Made by a program: the position numbers and the translations under genes
Source of the DNA: DATAYF01 sp036272735
GTDB lineage: Bacteria; Chloroflexota; Ktedonobacteria; Ktedonobacterales; Ktedonobacteraceae
Direction: 5' to 3'
Length of the DNA: 8,172 nt
Assembly: GCA_036272735.1 (NCBI GenBank)
Contig: DATAYF010000362.1
Span: 1 to 8,172 of the forward strand
Notes under the pieces: generated by a model
Databases searched by the model: none
Seen by the model: the letters and a program-made list of their open reading frames with translations, nothing else
Told to the model about the DNA's origin: nothing
Shown here: piece after piece, positions 1-5,770 of the stretch
How positions within the stretch are numbered: position 1 is the first letter of the stretch
Layout of the letters: the number at the start of each line of letters is the position of its first letter

Positions 1-75
1 TGCAAAAAGCCTTTCGAACCTTGTCGAGATGAGGTCGGATTCCCTGCATGGTCACAGTGCATGGATACGCATCAC

Positions 76-97
76 CTGGCGATTGCCAGAGTTTTTT
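76..97 (+). terminator. weak terminator-like hairpin upstream of the repair gene
   Basis: CTGGC (76-80) and GCCAG (85-89) form a five-base-pair stem with a GATT loop, followed after two bases by six T residues (92-97). This is the shape of an intrinsic terminator and could end a transcript entering from the left. The stem is short, so the call is weak. Bases 1-212 otherwise show no gene I can support, only a 7-bp direct repeat TGCATGG (45-51 and 58-64) and an odd palindrome TCTTGGCAAGA (124-134). Confidence 0.3.
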
Positions 98-212
98 GGA
101 TCAACGGGTCTGCTCTTTTCCTGTCTTGGCAAGAACAAGCCCGGCGATTCATCAAACGTCGCTGAAGACTTCGTGGTTTTCTCACTACTTTTTATAAAAA
201 GAGGGCTATTTT

Positions 213-677
213 ATGTCAGAAATGACATCTCCTACTCCACAACAGGTGGCTGCACTAATGGAGCGTGTTTACGCGCTGGTGAAGGCTTGTCCGCCTGGAC
301 GTGTCACAACCTATAGCTGGGTTGGAAAGGTTCTTGGGTATCCGCGGGGTGCACGCATGATAGGTTGGATTATGAACGAAACTCCGCATGACGTGCCAGC
401 GCAACGGGTAATTAGTAGCAAGGGAGAATTGACGGGGGCCTGGGCGTTTGGTCATCCAGGACGGATGCGTGAACTATTGGAAGCCGAAGGAGTGAGCCTC
501 TCAGATGATGAACGTGTTGATCTTAAACGCTATGGCTGGAACCCGGAAAGTGAACTGGGTGCAGAGGCGCTTCAACGCGTGCTCTCCACGGCCTCTAGTT
601 TACACGTAACCCCTAGTGCTCGCTTGTTGCACCTCATGAGCACCGATCCAGCCTCTCCTCTGCGCAGCTCAAACTAA
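213..677 (+). CDS. alkyltransferase-like protein (MGMT/ATL family DNA-binding protein)
   Basis: This 154-residue protein belongs to the O6-alkylguanine-DNA alkyltransferase DNA-binding domain family. Residues 14-75 carry the family signatures: PPGRVTTY (27-34) with the Tyr that rotates the target base, a helix-turn-helix (33-54) and the arginine-finger position R48 in RMIGWIMN. The active-site motif, normally PCHRV, reads PAQRV (62-66). The acceptor cysteine is Ala63 and the histidine is Gln64, so the protein cannot take up alkyl groups. Known alkyltransferase-like (ATL) proteins also lack the cysteine. They bind O6-alkylguanine and hand the lesion to nucleotide excision repair, and I infer the same role here. 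Residues about 111-154 are a tail that I do not recognise beyond the usual ATL length. The start is supported by GAGGG at 201-205, seven bases before the ATG. The next gene converges from the other strand. Confidence 0.9.
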   Translation: MSEMTSPTPQQVAALMERVYALVKACPPGRVTTYSWVGKVLGYPRGARMIGWIMNETPHDVPAQRVISSKGELTGAWAFGHPGRMRELLEAEGVSLSDDERVDLKRYGWNPESELGAEALQRVLSTASSLHVTPSARLLHLMSTDPASPLRSSN

Positions 678-686
678 TCCCGCTCT

Positions 687-730
687 AGGGATTCTAAAAT
701 GAAACGAAACATTTCAATTTCAGAATCCCT
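687..730. repeat. inverted repeat between convergent genes, possible bidirectional terminator
   Basis: AGGGATTCT (687-695) is exactly complementary to AGAATCCCT (722-730), giving a nine-base-pair stem around an A-rich spacer. A second small pairing inside it, TGAAA (700-704) with TTTCA (712-716), can extend the structure. It sits in the 68-bp gap between two converging stop codons, where a bidirectional terminator is expected. No T-run follows the stem on either strand, so it does not fit the classic rho-independent form. It may instead act as a 3' end stabiliser. Confidence 0.45.
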
Positions 731-745
731 CAAGCAAAAGGTATG

Positions 746-2470
746 TTACACAGCGACGCTCATCGAACGATTGAGTGCGCTAACCACAGCTTGCACGGCT
801 GCCAGCTTCGTGTCGGTTGCTATGGCGGCACCAAAAAAAGTCTGCGTAGGGGCCGTTTGAATCTGGACGTACGCGGCGGCCTGGGCATCGGAACCTTGAC
901 CGATGGCATGCTCGGAGTAGGAAAGAACCTGGAAATTGGCAAGGTCGCCCTGGTTGAGTGCTCGCACAAAGGCGTCGATGGGGCCGTTGCCCTGTGCGCG
1001 TACCTCGCGCCGTACGCCATCCACCTTCAGGTGTGCCAGGCATTCGATCATCTTGCTACCGTTCGTCTCGACGCTGTGCGAGGCAAAATCTTCCAGCTCA
1101 AATGGCTCGTCTCGGTTCAAGTACTCTTCCTCGAAGGCCATGAACAGTTGTGTGCTGGAAAGTTCATTGCCCTTCACATCGGCCAGCGACTTGATGACCT
1201 TGCCGAATTCCGCGTGCATTGCTTTGGGGAACTGCAAGCCGAACTCGCTCTCCAAAATGTAGGCCACACCGCCTTTGCCGGATTGTGAGTTGATGCGAAT
1301 GATGGCCTCGTAGGAACGGCCAATGTCTCTGGGATCAATCGGCAGATAGGGCACATCCCACCGCGCTTCGGGATCGGGAGCTTGTGCGTTCATGCCCTTA
1401 CGAATGGCGTCCTGGTGAGAGCCGGAGAAGGCGGTGAAGACCAGTTCACCCGCGTATGGCTGGCGTTCGGGAACCTGCATACGGGTATATTTTTCGTACA
1501 CGGTGCGGATGGCGTCGATGTTGCTGAAATCCAGCTCTGGGTCAATCCCCTGCATGTACATGTTGAGGGCCAGCGTCACGATATCGACGTTGCCTGTGCG
1601 CTCACCATTGCCGAAGAGCGTACCCTCGACCCGATCAGCTCCGGCCAGTAACCCCAATTCGGAGGCCGCCACGCCGGTGCCACGGTCGTTATGCGTGTGC
1701 AGGCTGATCAGTGTTGTCTTGCGGCTGCGCAGGTGGCGGCAGAACCACTCGATCTGATCGGCGTGCACGTTTGGTGTCGCCACCTCGACCGTGACCGGCA
1801 GGTTCAAAATAATTTTCTGTTCATTGGTTGGTTGCCAGACATCGACCACGGCTTCGCAGATCTCTAGCGCGAAGTCGATCTCCGTCAATGAAAAGCTTTC
1901 GGGCGAGTACTGGAAGGTCACATGGGTGCCGGAGAGTGTTGGGAGTAGCTCTTTGACGAGCTTCGTGCCGCGTACGGCAATATCGACGATGGCAGGCTTG
2001 TCCAGCCCAAAAACAATGCGACGCTGTTGCTCCGATGTGGAATTATACAGATGGATGATGACGTTTTTCGCGCCATGCACCGCCTCAAACGTGCGTCGAA
2101 TCAATTCTTCACGCGATTGCACAAGCACCTGGATCGTTACATCGTCGGGGATATGCTGCTCTTCAATCAGGCGGCGCACGAGCTCGAACTCGGTTTGTGA
2201 CGCAGAAGGAAAGCCGACCTCAATTTCCTTGAAGCCAATGCTCACCAGCAGTTTGAACATTTCTAGCTTCTCTGCCACTCCCATCGGTATCGGCAGCGCC
2301 TGGTTGCCATCGCGCAGATCAACACTGCACCAGCGCGGCGGGTGCGTGATCGTGCGTGAGGGCCACTGCCTGTCCGGCAGGTCGATGGTTTGAAATGGAC
2401 GATATTTCGTGATATGCTTTTTTTGCATACCCCCTGGCGTCCTCGACAGGTTCCTTGCTAATGTGTTCAT
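746..2470 (-). CDS. leuA: 2-isopropylmalate synthase, long form
   Basis: LeuA condenses acetyl-CoA with 2-oxoisovalerate to 2-isopropylmalate, the first committed step of leucine synthesis, in the cytoplasm. The 574-residue protein matches the long actinobacterial/fungal type, recognisable by the N-terminal YRPF and RTITHPPRW segments. Residues about 45-320 form the DRE-TIM barrel: DLRDGNQ (51-57) supplies the catalytic Arg and metal Asp, HTHND (258-262) the two metal-binding His, and GNGERTGN (287-294) the typical loop. SGKGGVAYILE (397-407) belongs to the linker subdomain. Residues about 430-570 form the LeuA dimer domain that senses leucine, with GNGPIDAF (494-501). All key residues are present. 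The ATG at 2470 has only a distant GGAAAGG (2484-2490). An alternative ATG at 2428 (Met15) has a GGGGG one base away, which is too close. No other leu gene is adjacent. Control is probably by the promoter and leader upstream. Confidence 0.96.
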   Translation of the reverse strand: MNTLARNLSRTPGGMQKKHITKYRPFQTIDLPDRQWPSRTITHPPRWCSVDLRDGNQALPIPMGVAEKLEMFKLLVSIGFKEIEVGFPSASQTEFELVRRLIEEQHIPDDVTIQVLVQSREELIRRTFEAVHGAKNVIIHLYNSTSEQQRRIVFGLDKPAIVDIAVRGTKLVKELLPTLSGTHVTFQYSPESFSLTEIDFALEICEAVVDVWQPTNEQKIILNLPVTVEVATPNVHADQIEWFCRHLRSRKTTLISLHTHNDRGTGVAASELGLLAGADRVEGTLFGNGERTGNVDIVTLALNMYMQGIDPELDFSNIDAIRTVYEKYTRMQVPERQPYAGELVFTAFSGSHQDAIRKGMNAQAPDPEARWDVPYLPIDPRDIGRSYEAIIRINSQSGKGGVAYILESEFGLQFPKAMHAEFGKVIKSLADVKGNELSSTQLFMAFEEEYLNRDEPFELEDFASHSVETNGSKMIECLAHLKVDGVRREVRAQGNGPIDAFVRALNQGDLANFQVLSYSEHAIGQGSDAQAAAYVQIQTAPTQTFFGAAIATDTKLAAVQAVVSALNRSMSVAV

Positions 2471-2501
2471 GGTAATTGTTGCGCCTTTCCGTATTCAAGA
2501 T

Positions 2502-2582
2502 AGCGTGTATCGACAAAAAGCTTACACGCTTGCTAAGCGTTTTGCATGTCGCAAGGCCACGTTGTCTTTTAGGCGTGCAAAA
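2502..2582 (-). promoter_or_regulatory. leuA 5' leader with competing hairpins, candidate attenuator
   Basis: The predicted leuA transcript has about 130 nt of leader. One segment (2530-2523, AGCGTGTA) can pair in three exclusive ways. Hairpin A pairs ACGCTT (2540-2535) with AAGCGT (2531-2526). Hairpin B pairs AGCGTGTA (2530-2523) with TACACGCT (2509-2502), eight perfect pairs. Hairpin C pairs GCTTA (2538-2534) with TAAGC (2524-2520) and is followed directly by TTTTT (2519-2515), like an intrinsic terminator. An outer stem TTTTGCA/TGCAAAA (2582-2576 with 2546-2540) is also possible. A 12-codon GTG frame (2560-2522, reading VALRHAKRLASV with two Leu codons) ends in the shared segment but lacks a clear ribosome site. 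Switching between B and C would fit attenuation. I see no T-box consensus. The function is inferred from pairing alone. Confidence 0.4.
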
Positions 2583-2610
2583 AGGCTCTGCGCAGAAGTA
2601 TATTCCTTTG

Positions 2611-2640
2611 AGTATAAAGAGGAGAAGCAGATATTGTCAA
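2611..2640 (-). promoter_or_regulatory. leuA promoter, near-consensus sigma-70 type
   Basis: On the minus strand a perfect -35 TTGACA (2640-2635) and a -10 TATACT (2616-2611, five of six) are 18 bp apart, which predicts a start near 2603. It lies between the sulfatase stop and leuA, so leuA can be transcribed on its own rather than only by read-through. Confidence 0.75.
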
Positions 2641-2665
2641 CCGTTGTCACTTTCTCATGGTGACA
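2634..2665. promoter_or_regulatory. TTGTCA repeats and dyad around the leuA -35 box, operator candidate
   Basis: On the plus strand TTGTCA occurs at 2634-2639 and again at 2644-2649, exactly ten bases apart. The second copy also forms a dyad: TGTCAC (2645-2650) with GTGACA (2660-2665), six pairs around nine bases. The first copy overlaps the -35 box of leuA. The helical phasing fits a regulator site. The dyad could instead be a weak 3' hairpin for the sulfatase mRNA, but it has no T-run. Confidence 0.3.
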
Positions 2666-2686
2666 CTCTGCATCTCTTTGTGTATG

Positions 2687-4036
2687 TTAGATCTGATGCG
2701 TTGGATCGTTAGGCGAGCTTTGATCGGGATCGTTCAGGGTAGCACCAAAGGGTGCTGGGATCGGTCCGTCAAGCAGTGGATCACGTGTCTGCCTCATCCA
2801 CGCCGTGAGCCGCTGGCGCATTGCTGCTAGCGTGTCAGTGTAGGCTGGATCGGTTGCTAGATTGTTGGCTTCCTGTGGATCGAAGATCAGGTCGTACAAT
2901 GCTTCCTGGGAGGGCTGGCGGTTTGCTAATCCGTAGTGCAGCAATACGTCTTTGCTCGGCGCGTCGTCTCCGTTGGGTAGCACGGGCGTTGCGCGCTGCG
3001 CGAAGCGCCGGATATATTTCCAGCGGTCCGTACGTACGCAGCGCTGCGGTTCGTAGGCCGCGTGGTACGTCGTCTCCGCGTAAATTGCCTCGTGTAGCTG
3101 CTCAACCTCGTCATGAACAAGTGGGAGTAGCGAACGACCTTGCAACCATGCAGGCGGTTCGATAGCGAGCAGGTCGCACAGCGTTGGGAAAATGTCGATT
3201 TGCGAGACCATCGCATCGCAAACCTTTCCACCCACGAAACCGCCCGGACCACGCATAATCAGTGACACTCCAATCCCGTGATCGGTCAATGTGCCCTTCA
3301 TGCCAGGAAACGCCAGGCCGTGATCTGTCGTGCTGATGACCAGGGTGTTATCTGCAAGGCCAGTAGCGGCGAGTACCGTGAGTACCGCGCCGACGCCCTG
3401 GTCGAGCGCGTGGGCGCTGGCTTTGTAGCGGGCCATATCGTCGCGCGTCTGCGGCGTGTCGGGCACGGTTGCGGGCGGGAGCGTGTAGTTGGCCTCGTGC
3501 TCGCCATCGGGTTGTGGATATTCACGATGCGTCTCATGAAATCCAACATCTAGAAAGAATGGCTGCTGGGGAGCATGACTAAGGAAATCGACGGCACTAT
3601 CTGCTATGGCCGATGCATCGTGGCTGAGGAAATCGATGGCACCGTCTGCAGTGGCTGGTGCACTGGGGCTAATGGTGGGATGAATCTCGTCATAGCCTAT
3701 CTGCCTGGGATCCTGGGCAATATGCTGGATACCGACCAACGTTGAGGTGTACCCGACCGTGCGTAGTGTGTGCAGAATGTGCTGCTGGTAATCATGGAGT
3801 GCGAAGCCGCGATGGGCCAATCCGAGCATGCCCGAATTGTGCGCAGATTGCCCGGTGAGTAGTCCCGCGCGGCTGGGTGAGCACGTGGGGGCGGCGCTGA
3901 ACGCTTGTCGGAAGAGGACACCCTGCTCCGCGAGCCGTTGCAGATGCGGCGTAGAAATACCATATCCGTAGGGCTGAATGTAGCGCCCGGTATCGTGTGA
4001 ATGGATGTAGACAATATTTGGACGTGTTGACGACAT
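2687..4036 (-). CDS. formylglycine-type sulfatase, N-sulfoglucosamine sulfohydrolase-like
   Basis: This 449-residue protein is an alkaline-phosphatase-fold sulfatase that hydrolyses sulfate esters or sulfamates. The signature CSPSRAGLLTG starts at Cys52, the residue normally oxidised to formylglycine, with Arg56 in place. Other ligand candidates are Asp15 in SHDTGR, His105, His170, Asp238-His239 in TTDHG, and Lys247. The first Asp of the usual DD pair is His14, and the usual GKxH lysine position reads GIQH (Gln104). Wording around the active site (CSPSRAGLLTGQSAHNSGM) resembles heparan N-sulfatases, but the substrate cannot be deduced. No signal peptide is present, so it acts in the cytoplasm. 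Residues 130-154 contain a duplicated segment (ADGAIDFLSH/ADSAVDFLSH). The start is supported by AAGGTGG five bases upstream. No formylglycine-generating enzyme or SPASM-type maturase is in the window. It is transcribed away from a radical SAM gene. Confidence 0.92.
   Translation of the reverse strand: MSSTRPNIVYIHSHDTGRYIQPYGYGISTPHLQRLAEQGVLFRQAFSAAPTCSPSRAGLLTGQSAHNSGMLGLAHRGFALHDYQQHILHTLRTVGYTSTLVGIQHIAQDPRQIGYDEIHPTISPSAPATADGAIDFLSHDASAIADSAVDFLSHAPQQPFFLDVGFHETHREYPQPDGEHEANYTLPPATVPDTPQTRDDMARYKASAHALDQGVGAVLTVLAATGLADNTLVISTTDHGLAFPGMKGTLTDHGIGVSLIMRGPGGFVGGKVCDAMVSQIDIFPTLCDLLAIEPPAWLQGRSLLPLVHDEVEQLHEAIYAETTYHAAYEPQRCVRTDRWKYIRRFAQRATPVLPNGDDAPSKDVLLHYGLANRQPSQEALYDLIFDPQEANNLATDPAYTDTLAAMRQRLTAWMRQTRDPLLDGPIPAPFGATLNDPDQSSPNDPTHQI
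3573..3662 (-). repeat. 45-bp imperfect tandem duplication inside the sulfatase gene
   Basis: Bases 3581-3610 and 3626-3655 are offset by 45 bp and match at 24 of 30 positions, with weaker similarity extending back to 3573. At protein level this gives ADGAIDFLSH (130-139) followed by ADSAVDFLSH (145-154). The duplication keeps the frame and adds 15 residues just before the buried strand PFFLDVGFHETH. Mismatches in both copies suggest it is not very recent. Confidence 0.8.
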
Positions 4037-4138
4037 TGAACCACCTTTTTCTGATTTAATAAATAGCTGTCGTTACTCTATCATCTCATCTCAGGCAAGC
4101 TGTAATGGAAGCTGAATGCATGAATAAATACGAACATG

Positions 4139-4170
4139 TGTACAAAATTACCAATTTCTGTTATTATACA
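4139..4170. promoter_or_regulatory. AT-rich promoter candidate in the divergent sulfatase/radical SAM gap
   Basis: The gap 4037-4248 separates two outward-facing genes. On the plus strand TGTACA (4139-4144) and TATTAT (4162-4167) are 17 bp apart and could drive the radical SAM gene. On the minus strand the same box reads TATAAT (4168-4163), a perfect -10 for the sulfatase, but I find no good -35 for it. The overlap suggests that the two promoters may compete. Confidence 0.4.
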
Positions 4171-4248
4171 CAACATGGTTCACTATCCGTTGGGCTTCCT
4201 ATAGCCGAGGGTTTTGTGATGCTTTAGATTAGGGGTGCATACATACAT

Positions 4249-5139
4249 ATGGAAGTTACGCAGCAAGAGGCAAAACATATTTTAACGCCGCAGCGCAGCG
4301 GCTTTCTTGCCGCTGGACCCTATCCCTTTACGCACGCACTCTCAGCCTACACCGGTTGTGGTTTTGGGCAAACAACGTGCGGTCTGTATTGTTACGCGCA
4401 ATTTCTGCCCAACTGGTCGTTTCGTGGTGGTTCCGCAACATGGGGGCACGCGGTCACGGTAAAATCCAATGCCGCCGAGCTTTTGGAACGCGAGTTGCAC
4501 GCGCTGACCTCTGAGCGGCGGCGGGCATTGCGTATTTTCATGAGCACCACCACCGATCCTTACCAGCCGCTTGAGCGCGAGCACCAGGTTACGCGGCGCT
4601 GCCTGGAAGTATTTGCCCGCTACCAGGACCTTGACCTGCTCGTGATCCAGACGCGTTCGCCGCTGGCTGAGCGTGACCTTGCGTACATGCAGCGTATTCC
4701 GTATGCCTGGCTCTCGATCACCATTGAAACCGACGTGCAAGATTACCTGAAAAAGCTGAGAGGTGGCCCGGCTCTGGCAAAGCGCTGGGCATTGGTGCGT
4801 GTTGCTAATGAAGCTGGTGTGCCAACGCAGGTCACCGTCAGCCCTTGCTTACCCTATAGCGATGTTGCGCAATTTGGGCAGCAGCTTCTTAGCAGTGGGG
4901 CGCGGCGTGTGATCGTCGATTCGTGCGTCGATGGCGATGGTGCGGGTGGGGAGCGTACGGCGCGCAGTCCGTTCGCAACGGTGGTGCCTGATTGGCAACA
5001 GACCGACCATGCTCACCAGTTGTACGAGTACTTGTGTGCCCATTCCGCCTCAGCAGGCATACCAATCGGGTGGAGCAACCCTGGTTTTTGTGGCATCCCT
5101 CCCCGCCGACAGCGTGAATGTGCAGTATCTTCTTGCTAA
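4249..5139 (+). CDS. SPL-like radical SAM protein with CX6CX3C cysteine motif
   Basis: This 296-residue protein resembles the spore-photoproduct-lyase-like radical SAM group (COG1533). Shared features are YTGC then CGLYCYA at the N terminus (35-50), TDPYQPLE (102-109) followed by a TRR-x-LE helix (115-120), VIQTRSPLAERD (132-143), and SITIETD (156-162). Radical SAM enzymes bind a [4Fe-4S] cluster through three cysteines and cleave S-adenosylmethionine to a 5'-deoxyadenosyl radical. Here the only candidate ligands are Cys37, Cys44 and Cys48, spaced CX6CX3C rather than CX3CX2C. Other cysteines are at 118, 200, 226, 263, 281, 291 and 296. The substrate is unknown. Nothing suggests sporulation, and the name SPL here means only family likeness. 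ATG 4249 has AGGGG (4231-4235) thirteen bases away, which is long, but a TAG at 4225 and the lack of other in-frame starts leave no alternative. No clear terminator follows. Confidence 0.85.
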   Translation: MEVTQQEAKHILTPQRSGFLAAGPYPFTHALSAYTGCGFGQTTCGLYCYAQFLPNWSFRGGSATWGHAVTVKSNAAELLERELHALTSERRRALRIFMSTTTDPYQPLEREHQVTRRCLEVFARYQDLDLLVIQTRSPLAERDLAYMQRIPYAWLSITIETDVQDYLKKLRGGPALAKRWALVRVANEAGVPTQVTVSPCLPYSDVAQFGQQLLSSGARRVIVDSCVDGDGAGGERTARSPFATVVPDWQQTDHAHQLYEYLCAHSASAGIPIGWSNPGFCGIPPRRQRECAVSSC

Positions 5140-5172
5140 ACTCCTCACTCATTTCCTGCTTGTTGCGTTCTG

Positions 5173-5359
5173 TAGCATAAGTATTCTCCATTATCAAATT
5201 TCATCCACCATACTCCTAAAAGTATCAGGTTGTTTGTTAACCTATTCTATACAGGTAGTTGATTTATACGCTGCTTATTTGCTATAATGAACTTGCCTTT
5301 TTGCGCTGCTTATGCCTGCCCAGGTCAACGCTTTTGCTTGAGCACGCTAGCATAAGTAT
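5173..5359 (+). repeat. 12-bp direct repeat TAGCATAAGTAT flanking a 163-bp segment
   Basis: TAGCATAAGTAT occurs exactly at 5173-5184 and 5348-5359. The enclosed segment 5185-5347 holds a strong promoter. The right copy supplies the stop codon (5348-5350) that closes the frame just before the gene remnant. The repeat could be a duplication made by an insertion or a recombination scar. I found no terminal inverted repeats inside it. The segment also has two weak hairpins, ATACT/AGTAT (5210-5225) and AGGTT/AACCT (5227-5243), neither with a T-run. Confidence 0.6.
5259..5288 (+). promoter_or_regulatory. strong sigma-70-like promoter before the gene remnant
   Basis: TTGATT (5259-5264) and a perfect TATAAT (5283-5288) are 18 bp apart, which predicts a start near 5295. 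The transcript would run through the remnant at 5351-5695 and stop at the terminator at 5740-5770, about 475 nt. Confidence 0.65.
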
Positions 5360-5695
5360 CTAGTAGAGTTCTTAGCGGCTTCTAATCCTAACGGTGCTAC
5401 TTCGTCTAAAGTGCTTACTCAAGGCGCGCTCTCTGGGGCGACGAAGACACTTCAAAGCTCCAAACCTGTCAAGGTCGCCGCGACAAAAACCTTTGCTGGT
5501 ACGACCTGGGACCAATCAGCCATGCAAGGAATACAAGCTGGTTCATCCTTAGAAGTGATGGCTCTAACAACGAACCATCCTGAAAAGAGCCCTGCAACGA
5601 AAACTTTTTTGATTTTGTTTGTTGCGCCAGCGTCGACAATGAATCAAGAGAACACTGTTTTTAATGCAACGTTGCAGTCGTTTAAATTTGCGTAA
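5351..5695 (+). pseudogene. C-terminal remnant of a secreted-type protein, no start codon
   Basis: An open frame of 114 codons runs from the base after a TAG (5348-5350) to a TAA at 5693-5695. It begins HKYLVEFLAASNPNGATSSK and has no ATG, GTG or TTG before a GTG at 5411, which lacks a ribosome site. In the same frame upstream, ACTTGCCTT... (5291-5338) reads TCLFALLMPAQVNAFA, hydrophobic like the end of a signal peptide, followed by two stops (TGA 5339-5341, TAG 5348-5350). The Ser/Thr/Ala-rich composition with NHPEKSPATKTF and a final SFKFA recalls the C-terminal part of exported PsbP-like proteins seen in Ktedonobacteria. That link is from memory and weak. I read it as a decayed gene whose promoter and terminator survive. 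A short protein from GTG 5411 or a stable RNA are alternatives. Confidence 0.5.
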
Positions 5696-5739
5696 CGTGT
5701 TGTTTGTAGCCTGGTAGGTTACCTTACTTCAAGCAAAAG

Positions 5740-5770
5740 CTCCTGGTAGTCAAAAGACCAGGAGTTTTTT
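5740..5770. terminator. bidirectional rho-independent terminator
   Basis: CTCCTGGT (5740-5747) pairs perfectly with ACCAGGAG (5757-5764) and is followed on the plus strand by six T residues (5765-5770). On the minus strand the stem is followed by CTTTTGCTT, so it can also stop the GrpB gene, whose stop codon (5771-5769) overlaps the T-run. This is the clearest terminator in the window. Confidence 0.92.

Noticed and set aside
29..316. 95-codon open frame overlapping the start of the alkyltransferase-like gene
   Set aside because: It has no ribosome site or family signature, and it runs out of frame into a well-supported gene.
743..1288. 181-codon open frame antisense to leuA
   Set aside because: It overlaps the strongly conserved leuA regulatory domain and has no recognisable motifs. 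Long antisense frames are common opposite genes of this composition.
1791..2393. 200-codon open frame opposite the leuA catalytic domain
   Set aside because: It is the complement of conserved TIM-barrel codons and is rich in Ser and Arg, as expected of a shadow frame.
2471..2603. T-box riboswitch upstream of leuA
   Set aside because: I looked for the conserved AGGGTGGNACCGCG-like box and specifier arrangement and did not find them.
5185..5347. Small transposable element (MITE) between the 12-bp direct repeats
   Set aside because: The ends just inside the repeats show no inverted symmetry, so only the repeat itself can be claimed.
5287..5355. 22-codon Cys-containing small open frame (MNLPFCAAYACPGQ...)
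   Set aside because: Its ATG overlaps the -10 box, so the predicted transcript starts after it, and it has no ribosome site.
730..5739. Shared 11-mer TCAAGCAAAAG at 730-740 and 5729-5739, both next to hairpins
   Set aside because: A single 11-bp match of A-rich sequence can occur by chance, and the flanks differ.
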